Assembly (NCBI RefSeq): GCF_005405285.1
Contig: NZ_BJDT01000003.1
Span: 62,001 to 126,000, forward strand
From: Weissella sagaensis
Lineage (GTDB): Bacteria; Bacillota; Bacilli; Lactobacillales; Lactobacillaceae
Length of the DNA: 64,000 nucleotides
Direction: 5' to 3'
Part shown: one piece after another, positions 19,724 through 26,261 of the stretch
Numbering within the stretch: position 1 is the first letter of the stretch
How the letters are laid out: the number at the start of each line of letters is the position of its first letter
Position numbers and translations under genes: made by a program
Notes under the pieces: model-generated
Told to the model about the DNA's origin: nothing
Database searches by the model: none
What the model saw: only the letters and a program-made list of their open reading frames with translations

Positions 19724-20584
19724 ATGAATCAAGCTTACAATCGTAAAGCTGTACGAAAAAAAATAAAGCAACAGGCCAAAAAATCTTTGCACAAAGATTT
19801 ATGGGGAAACATTGGTTTAATGGTTCCCTGGATGATAATCATGTATATCATATTCATCTATTCTTATCTGACTGAAGGGCAAAAAGAGACCGCCGGGCAA
19901 TCGCTTTTTGCTGCATTATTTAGTCTGATTTTCGCAATTATTACGGCTTACACCATTTATGTTGCTGAGTATCAAGCATTGAAACAAATGCGCAATGAAA
20001 CCACTTCTGCGAAACCAATAGATTCATGGTTTAAAACATATTTTTCTAAAAAATGGCAAAAAACTATCTGGTTAAGTATCTGGATGACATTTCTATTCTT
20101 AGTTGGCTGGGCATTATTGGTAGGAATTGGTGAAATAGGTATTGAAGCATCTGGTCTTGCGATGCTTTTATCACTTGTCATTAATTCAAGTATTCCCACA
20201 ATCCTTATAGTTATCTTCATGATTAGCTTTATTATGTTTATCTTATTTGGCATCATTTACATCATGAAGCAATATAAGTACATTTTCATTCCTTTCATTA
20301 GTTTAGATAATTCTTCAATGAAAGGCTTCAAGCTAGTTGCCAAATCACGTGACTTAACAAAAGGTCACCGTTGGGAAATTTTTGTGATGCACCTTAGTTT
20401 CTTTTGGTGGTTTTTGTTAATCGTTATCACTTTAGGATTAGCTAGCTGCTATGTTATGCCTTATATCTATTTAACATTAGCTGGTTATTATGACTTGATA
20501 AATAAAGACGTACAAGCAACAGAAATAACTCATAAACCTGAAACTATCCAGGCAGTTATCCTACAACCCCATTCAACATATTAG
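19724..20584 (+). CDS. DUF975 family membrane protein
   Basis: A 286-residue integral membrane protein. The N-terminus has a basic amphipathic segment (NRKAVRKKIKQQAKKSLHKD), usual for DUF975 proteins, followed by about five or six hydrophobic segments. The end contains the family-like region SRDLTKGHRWEIFVMHLSFFWW and CYVMPYIYLTLAGYYDLI. Its function is unknown; related families are membrane proteins sometimes linked to envelope stress. AAGGAGATAATCATT precedes the ATG. A possible promoter is TTGTCT followed by TAATGA 17 nt later. Confidence 0.85.
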   Translation: MNQAYNRKAVRKKIKQQAKKSLHKDLWGNIGLMVPWMIIMYIIFIYSYLTEGQKETAGQSLFAALFSLIFAIITAYTIYVAEYQALKQMRNETTSAKPIDSWFKTYFSKKWQKTIWLSIWMTFLFLVGWALLVGIGEIGIEASGLAMLLSLVINSSIPTILIVIFMISFIMFILFGIIYIMKQYKYIFIPFISLDNSSMKGFKLVAKSRDLTKGHRWEIFVMHLSFFWWFLLIVITLGLASCYVMPYIYLTLAGYYDLINKDVQATEITHKPETIQAVILQPHSTY

Positions 20585-20591
20585 CTATGCA

Positions 20592-20643
20592 AAAGGGCCT
20601 CATAATCGTTAGCTTTTTATGTCTAACAATTATGGGGCCCTTT
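20592..20643 (+). terminator. terminator after the DUF975 gene
   Basis: A long stem: AAAGGGCCTCATAATCGTTAG pairs almost fully with CTAACAATTATGGGGCCCTTT around a 10-nt loop. It may be bidirectional with the convergent Cof phosphatase gene. Confidence 0.85.
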
Positions 20644-20682
20644 ACAACCAAATATGGTAGATTGCCGTTTTTTCTATATCAT

Positions 20683-21501
20683 TTATTCTTTTTCAAAGAC
20701 CAACTTTTGTAGTGCATTAGCAATACCATCTTCATCATTCGAATTAGTCACATAGTTAGCATGTTCTTTTGCTGCTGCCGATCCATTTCCCATGGCAACC
20801 GCCAAACCAGCAAAATCAAACATTGGAATATCATTTTTTTCATCACCAAATACCATAACTTCTGCTGGTGAAATACCCAATTCAGAGGTTAATTGTCTTA
20901 ATGCATTTCCCTTGTTAACAGATTGGTGCATCACTTCCAAAAAATTATCAGCTGCTCTAACGACATAATTTTTATTATCAAACACCTTATGCACGCCAGC
21001 TTCAGCTTGATCTAAGGTCGTTTTTTCACCAACAAACGCAGCTTTAACGATTGTAAAATCATTTGCTAATTCGTCAGGTTTTCTAATTAAAATACCAGCA
21101 TCGTTTTCCCAAGCCTGAATAACTGCAATTCGACTAACGTCATGATTACTTGTATAAACTTCCCCATCCTGATCTAAGACATAGTACTGAATATGTTGTT
21201 TATTAGCATAAGCATCAATATGACGATATTCTTCATTAGATAACCCTTTTTGCGACAAAATATCCCCTGCTAATGATTCAATAACACTACCATTATATGT
21301 AATCGCATATTGATCAGATCCACCAATACCTAATTCGTCTAAAAATGATTGAATTCCTCTGAGTGGCCGTCCTGAACATAAAACCACCTTCACCCCGTTA
21401 TTTAAGATGGTTTGTAATACATTTTTTGTGCTCGCTAAAATATGACCCTGTGAATTCAACAATGTGTCATCTACATCCAGCGCAACAAGCCTAATTGTCA
21501 T
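20683..21501 (-). CDS. Cof-type HAD-IIB hydrolase
   Basis: A 272-residue haloacid dehalogenase-type phosphatase of the Cof/YidA group, acting on small phosphorylated sugars or cofactors. Motif I is ALDVDDTLLN, motif II is CSGRPLRGI, Lys of motif III is near VNKGNALRQL, and motif IV is VMVFGDEKNDIPMF. The start is the ATG after GGGGGAAAACTTA; an upstream GTG five codons earlier overlaps that ribosome binding site. The substrate cannot be inferred. Confidence 0.9.
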   Translation of the reverse strand: MTIRLVALDVDDTLLNSQGHILASTKNVLQTILNNGVKVVLCSGRPLRGIQSFLDELGIGGSDQYAITYNGSVIESLAGDILSQKGLSNEEYRHIDAYANKQHIQYYVLDQDGEVYTSNHDVSRIAVIQAWENDAGILIRKPDELANDFTIVKAAFVGEKTTLDQAEAGVHKVFDNKNYVVRAADNFLEVMHQSVNKGNALRQLTSELGISPAEVMVFGDEKNDIPMFDFAGLAVAMGNGSAAAKEHANYVTNSNDEDGIANALQKLVFEKE

Positions 21502-21614
21502 TAAGTTTTCCCCCACTATATTTTACAATATCAGCTAAATCGCTTAGGTAATTAGTATTAACAGCCACTATTATAACATGCCTTACTAAAATTTATCTTT
21601 TTTCAAAATACCCC

Positions 21615-21643
21615 TTGAAAATTTAAATTTTAGCTACTACAAT
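21615..21643 (+). promoter_or_regulatory. sigma-A promoter of hsp20
   Basis: TTGAAA (21615-21620) and TACAAT (21638-21643) with exactly 17 nt between them, placing the start of transcription near 21650, at the foot of the leader hairpin. No CIRCE or CtsR operator is visible around it. Confidence 0.75.
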
Positions 21644-21650
21644 AAAAATA

Positions 21651-21710
21651 GAGGTTAGGTTAAAGCTATCTAACCTCAACGTTTATAAAGATTAAACTAG
21701 TTTGGAGGTT
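21651..21710 (+). promoter_or_regulatory. hsp20 5' leader with competing hairpins
   Basis: The leader starts with GAGGTTAG (21651-21658), which pairs perfectly with CTAACCTC (21670-21677). The same AACCTC can instead pair with GAGGTT of the ribosome binding site (21705-21710), extended by a G-U pair. The two pairings exclude each other, so the leader could switch between an open and a masked ribosome binding site. Structure was drawn by eye; regulation, for example by temperature, is inference. Confidence 0.45.
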
Positions 21711-21716
21711 GTTATT

Positions 21717-22130
21717 ATGGCAAATGAGTTATCAAATCAATTCAATGGTATGTTTCACGATTGGAACCATTTCTTCAATGATTTTAATCATTTAACACCA
21801 TTTACTCAACAGTTAAAGAGTGATGTTGTGGCTTCAGACAATCATTATAAAGTATCAGTTGATGTTCCTGGAATTAATAAAGATGATATTAATTTAAGCT
21901 ATCAGGGTGATACGTTAACAATTTCTGCTACAAAACAGGCTTCTAAAACTGATACGGATGAAAATGATAATATATTAACTCGTGAGCGTTCTGAAGGACA
22001 CATTCAACGTAGCTACTACTTACCTGGCGTTGATTTCAATAAAATTAACGCTAAAGTATCAGATGGTGTTTTGCAAGTAACCCTACCAAAATCTGAAACG
22101 TCAAATAATCATCGGATTTCAATTGATTAA
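21717..22130 (+). CDS. hsp20: small heat shock protein, Hsp20/alpha-crystallin family
   Basis: An ATP-independent holdase chaperone of 137 residues from the ATG (MANELSNQFN). It has a Phe/Trp/His-rich N-terminal arm (MFHDWNHFFNDFNH), then the alpha-crystallin domain from about residue 38 (HYKVSVDVPGINKDDINLSY) to VSDGVLQVTLPK. The ATG is 6 nt after GGAGGTT; the in-frame TTG five codons earlier lies inside that site and is rejected. It is monocistronic, with its own promoter and terminator. Confidence 0.94.
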   Translation: MANELSNQFNGMFHDWNHFFNDFNHLTPFTQQLKSDVVASDNHYKVSVDVPGINKDDINLSYQGDTLTISATKQASKTDTDENDNILTRERSEGHIQRSYYLPGVDFNKINAKVSDGVLQVTLPKSETSNNHRISID

Positions 22131-22165
22131 TTTAATTATTTAAACTCAACATAACTTAAAAGCTC

Positions 22166-22214
22166 AAAAAGACCTGGTGGCTACTATTATCTCAGTAACG
22201 ACCAGGTCTTTTTT
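22166..22214 (+). terminator. terminator after hsp20
   Basis: AAAAAGACCTGGT pairs perfectly with ACCAGGTCTTTTT across a 22-nt loop and is followed by a T-run. The symmetric A and T runs suggest it also ends the convergent opuABC-type transcript. Confidence 0.85.
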
Positions 22215-22221
22215 ATGCTAA

Positions 22222-23952
22222 TTATTTAAACCAACTATCTACTTGTGATTGGTGATTCTTAATCCACTTGTTAGCAGCTTTTTTAGGTGACATACCATTA
22301 TCCATATCAAGCATAACACTAGACATATCTTCCTTAGTCCAGTGGAATTTATCTAGTGCTTTATAGGCATCTGGTTTATCTTCCTTCAATCCTTGACGAG
22401 CAATTGTATTAATTGCTTCTTCACTACCCATCGTTTTCTTAGGATCCTTTAAATATTTCAAATCATATTTTTGGAACATCCAATGTGGCTGCCAACCGGT
22501 CACAATAATTTCTTGTTTAGCTTTAATTGCCTTTCCCAAAGCAACTGTCATTGCACCAGTTGATGATTCAGAAAGTTGCCATCCTTTTTTATCTAAACCA
22601 TATGCTTTAATAGTATCCTTTGCCAGCTTTGAAATACCAGCTCCAGGTTCAATACCCGTAATTTGCTTACCTGCTTGGTCTTGCAAATCTTCGATACTAT
22701 TAACATTAGTCATATACGTTGGTACAGTCAAACCATTTGTAGCACCCTTTAAATTAGGTCCTAACATATCTAATTGGTCTTTATACTTTTTGTATTGTGC
22801 TGCATGGGTGGTTGGTAACCAAGCCGAAACAGAGACATCTGATTCGCCATTCGCAACCGACTGCCATACAATCGCATTATCTAATGACGTCATCTCAACA
22901 TCATAACCATGTTGGCGTAACGCTTGTGCCAAAACATTACTTGAAGCAACTTCAGAATCCCATTGCGTATACGCAATCTTGACCGTTTCCTTTTGCGAAC
23001 TAGCTGACGTAAATGTCGTCACAAAACCAGTTCCCACCATAACAATAGGTGTTGCTAATATGGTCCAAAGTTTCCAATGATGTTTAGGTGTTGCTACTTT
23101 TGGTTTAGACGTTTGATTAATTTTTTGTGTTAATCGATCCATAATGATAGCTAAGACGACTAATGAAATACCATTAACAAATCCCTTACCAACATCTGCA
23201 CCTTGCACGGCTGATAGAATACCACGTCCAAGACCAGGTGCTCCAATCATTGAAGCTACCACAACCATTGATAACGCAAGCATCAGCGTTTGATTAATAC
23301 CAGAAAAAATAGTGCCCTTTGCTAGTGGTAATTCCAGTTTAAACAACTTTTGCCAACCTGTTGACCCAAACGATTCAGCTGCTTCTACTAAATCGGTTGG
23401 CACTTGCTTAATACCTAAACATGCCATACGAACTGTTGGTGGCAACGCAAAGATAACTGAAGCAAATACACCAGGTACAACACCAATACCAAAGAACGCT
23501 ACTGCTGGTATCAAGTATACAAAGGCCGGCATTGTCTGCATAAAGTCCAAAATGGGTTGAATAATTTTATTAACTGTCTCATTCTTAGACATCCAAATTC
23601 CCAATGGGACCCCAATTATCACTGATAATAGGCTGGCCATAATAACCAACGTGAACGTATTCATCAAATCAGACCATAAACCTTGGTTTGCAATAATTAA
23701 TAGTCCAATTAATGTAAACAAAGGAAAACCCCATTTTTTATGCGACAAGACACTCACAATCAATGTCATCCCAACAATAAATAGCCAAATTGGAATTGCT
23801 GTTAATATATCTGTCATGTTATTCATAACGGCATTACCACCATTTTGAATAACATCAAAAAAACCACTCAAATGATTAGTTAACCAATTAACACCACTAT
23901 CAACCCATGAGTCCAGGGGGATTTTGGTGAATAAATTTGCTAAAACAAACAT
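22222..23952 (-). CDS. opuABC: glycine betaine/proline betaine ABC transporter, permease-binding fusion
   Basis: A 576-residue fusion of the kind found in Lactococcus OpuA/BusA, which imports glycine betaine under osmotic stress. The N-terminal part (about residues 1-285) is the permease, with several membrane segments and the EAA-like loop DLVEAAESFGSTGWQKLFKLELP. A further membrane segment near residue 300 leads to the external binding domain. It carries the Trp residues expected for a quaternary ammonium cage (YTQWDSE, VSAWLPTTHAAQY, VTGWQPHWMF). GGAGGAGATATAA lies before the ATG. The ATPase gene usually just upstream is absent; a separate metQ-like gene and a terminator are there instead. 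Confidence 0.9.
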   Translation of the reverse strand: MFVLANLFTKIPLDSWVDSGVNWLTNHLSGFFDVIQNGGNAVMNNMTDILTAIPIWLFIVGMTLIVSVLSHKKWGFPLFTLIGLLIIANQGLWSDLMNTFTLVIMASLLSVIIGVPLGIWMSKNETVNKIIQPILDFMQTMPAFVYLIPAVAFFGIGVVPGVFASVIFALPPTVRMACLGIKQVPTDLVEAAESFGSTGWQKLFKLELPLAKGTIFSGINQTLMLALSMVVVASMIGAPGLGRGILSAVQGADVGKGFVNGISLVVLAIIMDRLTQKINQTSKPKVATPKHHWKLWTILATPIVMVGTGFVTTFTSASSQKETVKIAYTQWDSEVASSNVLAQALRQHGYDVEMTSLDNAIVWQSVANGESDVSVSAWLPTTHAAQYKKYKDQLDMLGPNLKGATNGLTVPTYMTNVNSIEDLQDQAGKQITGIEPGAGISKLAKDTIKAYGLDKKGWQLSESSTGAMTVALGKAIKAKQEIIVTGWQPHWMFQKYDLKYLKDPKKTMGSEEAINTIARQGLKEDKPDAYKALDKFHWTKEDMSSVMLDMDNGMSPKKAANKWIKNHQSQVDSWFK

Positions 23953-24005
23953 TTTATATCTCCTCCTTAACTTGTTTGATTATCATATAATATTTATAAT
24001 TTTTA

Positions 24006-24049
24006 AACTGACAACCCTATTATAAACATAAAGTTGTCAGTTAAGTCAA
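24006..24049 (-). promoter_or_regulatory. opuABC promoter spanned by a 10-bp inverted repeat
   Basis: AACTGACAAC (24006-24015) and GTTGTCAGTT (24033-24042) form a perfect inverted repeat with 17 nt between the arms. On the minus strand TTGACT (24044-24049) and TATAAT (24019-24024, spacing 19) or TTTATA (spacing 17) make the likely promoter, so the -10 lies between the arms. A repressor binding here would block transcription. In Lactococcus and Streptococcus the betaine operon is repressed by BusR, a natural candidate, but the site is not proven to match it. Confidence 0.65.
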
Positions 24050-24074
24050 ACGCTAATGATCTAGCCAAGCGTAT

Positions 24075-24107
24075 AAAAAAGTCTTGTGCACTTAAAACAC
24101 AAGACTT
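24075..24107 (-). terminator. terminator after the metQ-like gene
   Basis: AAGTCTTGTG pairs with CACAAGACTT around a 9-nt loop; the minus strand then reads TTTTTTAT. It lies immediately past the metQ-like stop and separates it from opuABC. Confidence 0.88.
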
Positions 24108-24113
24108 AAAACG

Positions 24114-24941
24114 TTATTTTAGATTCCAAGCTGCATATTGTGAATTATCAAATAATTCTTTGATATCTGCTTTAGTTTCTTTTGTTTGGTAAGCTTTCAC
24201 AATTTGCTTATATACTTTTTTATTAGCTTTATCTTTTGGTGCCGCAATTAAGTTAATGTATGGCGCAATGTTCTTCTTCAGATTTTGTTCAACTAAAATA
24301 TCTTTATCCTTTAAATTAGCATCATGAGCAAAATTTCCATTAATAACACCAGCGTCTGCCGTCTGCAATGCTGAAACTGCTTGACCAGCATCCACTTCTT
24401 TAATGTCTAATTTTTTGGGATTTGAAGTAATATCCTTAACGGTTGGATCAGTTACCTTCTTGTTATATTTAATTAATTTAGCTTGTACTAAAACATCTAA
24501 TGCACGTGCTTCGTTAGTTGCATCGTTTGGCACAACAATGCTAGCACCTTGTTTAATATCATCGACTTTATCTACCTTTAGTGAATACATCCGCATTGGC
24601 ACAACAACTGTTTTACCAATTGACTTTAATTTATTGCCTAATTTTTTATTCTGATCATCAAAAAATATTTTTGTTTGAAAGGCGTTTAAATCTAAACTTC
24701 CGTCTGCCAATGCTTGATTTGGCTTAACATAATCGTTGAATTCCTTCAACTTAATTTTAATGCCATGCTCCTTTTGCGTCCGTTTACCAATGCGCTCCCA
24801 TAATTCACGTGACGTATCACCAACAACCCCGACTGTAACAGTTTTAGTTGTAGCAGCATTAGCCGTTACAACTGGCAACCCTGCTGAAGTAACCAATAGT
24901 GCAATTGCTGATACTACCCCAAATTTAATCCCATTTTTCAT
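24114..24941 (-). CDS. metQ: MetQ/NlpA-type methionine-binding protein without lipobox
   Basis: Substrate-binding component of a methionine ABC importer, 275 residues. An N-terminal signal sequence (KFGVVSAIALLVTSAG) ends in VTANAATT, a signal peptidase I-type site. The mature part starts TVTVGVVGDTSRELWERI and has LKEFNDYVKPNQALADGSLDLNAFQ, typical of NlpA lipoproteins. Unusually there is no Cys anywhere, so it cannot be lipid-anchored in the normal way. The start is the ATG after GAGGAGAAATCGTT. The MetN and MetI genes are not adjacent. A T-box with a possible Met specifier lies upstream, supporting methionine as substrate. Confidence 0.88.
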   Translation of the reverse strand: MKNGIKFGVVSAIALLVTSAGLPVVTANAATTKTVTVGVVGDTSRELWERIGKRTQKEHGIKIKLKEFNDYVKPNQALADGSLDLNAFQTKIFFDDQNKKLGNKLKSIGKTVVVPMRMYSLKVDKVDDIKQGASIVVPNDATNEARALDVLVQAKLIKYNKKVTDPTVKDITSNPKKLDIKEVDAGQAVSALQTADAGVINGNFAHDANLKDKDILVEQNLKKNIAPYINLIAAPKDKANKKVYKQIVKAYQTKETKADIKELFDNSQYAAWNLK

Positions 24942-24974
24942 AACGATTTCTCCTCTAATTATTATTAAATTGCT

Positions 24975-25259
24975 AAAAAAATCCCGTTGTATGACACTAT
25001 ACATGTCATACAACGGGACGATTAATTATCGTGTTACCACCCGAGTTCTGTTCAATAATTACCTGAACACTCAATTAAGTACGCGCAAAAATACGGTAAT
25101 ACTCTAGCGCAATAACGGGCGCACCCGGAAATAACTTATTTACATAAACTCGCTATTTCACCCACTCTAAGGCCATTTTCACCATCCCCATTGATTGCAT
25201 TCCACCAAACCGCAATTCTCTGAACAATTAAAGATTGATTACTTACCTCGTCATCGTTG
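24975..25259 (-). promoter_or_regulatory. T-box riboswitch, probably tRNA-Met responsive
   Basis: On the minus strand the leader begins GATGACGAGGTAAGTAATC, followed by an AGAGA element, GGTTTGGTGGAATGC and GGTGAAAATGG. The last would place an ATG (Met) codon in the specifier loop. The conserved antiterminator side is a variant T-box, GGGTGGTAACACG (near 25030-25042). The terminator is a perfect 14-bp stem, CCCGTTGTATGACA with TGTCATACAACGGG (24983-25017), followed by ATTTTTTT. Uncharged tRNA would allow read-through into the metQ-like gene. The specifier assignment is by eye. Confidence 0.85.
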
Positions 25260-25264
25260 TTTAT

Positions 25265-25293
25265 ATTATATTTGCCGTTAAATGAAAAGTCAA
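25265..25293 (-). promoter_or_regulatory. promoter of the T-box leader
   Basis: On the minus strand TTGACT (25288-25293) and TATAAT (25265-25270) are exactly 17 nt apart, just upstream of the T-box, placing the RNA start near 25258. Confidence 0.85.
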
Positions 25294-25362
25294 TAAGTTT
25301 ATTAGAAAAAACTTATTTAACCACAAGTAACCAACAACCATGCAATAAAACACTATAATTTA

Positions 25363-26031
25363 TTATAGTATTTGCTTATCTACTACTCGTAGTTGTTCAT
25401 CTAGCGTATAAATAATGGGCTTACCATTTGGAATCTTAATTTGTTCAAGTTCATCATCAGGTACATGTTCTAAATATTTAATTAATACCCGAAGACTACT
25501 ACCATGTGCAACAATAAACTCATTACGTCCAAGTTGAAGTTTAGGTGCTATGCTAGTATGCCAATATGGTAATAGGCGTTGTTGCGTCATCGCAAGACTC
25601 TCTGCTAATGGTATTGCAACTCCAATTCGATCATAAGCCTGTTGATGTTCTTGTTTGATTAAAGTTGGTGGTACATCCATAAATCCTCGACGCCAACGTT
25701 CAACTTGTTTACGGCCATATTGTTGTCGCGCCGCATCTTTATCTAAACCAGCTAATGCACCATAATGACGTTCATTTAACCGCCATGTTTTAAAAATTGG
25801 TACCCAGTTGATATTTAAAACATCACAAACAATCAAGGCTGTCATAATCGTGCGCTTTAACATTGATGTATGAACATCATCAATTTGAATAGCCGTTTGC
25901 TTTAATGTTAGTCCGGCTTCATAGGCCTGCCTTTGTCCCTTATGTGTTAAAGGTGCATCTGTCCACCCCGTAAAAGTATTTTGCATATTAGCAGTACTTT
26001 CCCCATGACGCATTAAAATTAATTTAACCAT
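25363..26031 (-). CDS. gpmA: 2,3-bisphosphoglycerate-dependent phosphoglycerate mutase
   Basis: Interconverts 3- and 2-phosphoglycerate in glycolysis through a phosphohistidine. About 222 residues. The acceptor motif is LILMRHGEST, followed by NTFTGWTDAPLTHKGQRQA, TSMLKRTIMTA, RLNERHYGALAGLDK and the second His in VAHGSSLRVL. GGAGGAG lies before the ATG; the in-frame GTG two codons earlier is too close to that site. Several residues differ from the usual housekeeping GpmA (for example HGSSLR for HGNSLR), so this may be a second copy. Confidence 0.88.
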   Translation of the reverse strand: MVKLILMRHGESTANMQNTFTGWTDAPLTHKGQRQAYEAGLTLKQTAIQIDDVHTSMLKRTIMTALIVCDVLNINWVPIFKTWRLNERHYGALAGLDKDAARQQYGRKQVERWRRGFMDVPPTLIKQEHQQAYDRIGVAIPLAESLAMTQQRLLPYWHTSIAPKLQLGRNEFIVAHGSSLRVLIKYLEHVPDDELEQIKIPNGKPIIYTLDEQLRVVDKQIL

Positions 26032-26261
26032 TAGCACTCCTCCATCTATCTTTAACCATCCCCATATTTATATACCCTACAATAACAAACATTCGTGACT
26101 CAAACATATAATATTCGGTATCTTCACATAAAATATATTATTTTTTATAAAATTCTCCCAATATCCTTGTTAATTTAAGAATTTTTTTGAAAAATGCGTT
26201 ATTTTAGTTAGATGACTTACTGTTAAGTAATAAAAAATTAAAGGAGACTCTAAAACCTTTT

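Noticed and set aside
21517..21716. CIRCE or CtsR operator for hsp20
   Set aside because: No TTAGCACTC/GAGTGCTAA pair or GGTCAAA repeat is present; the visible palindrome is a leader hairpin.
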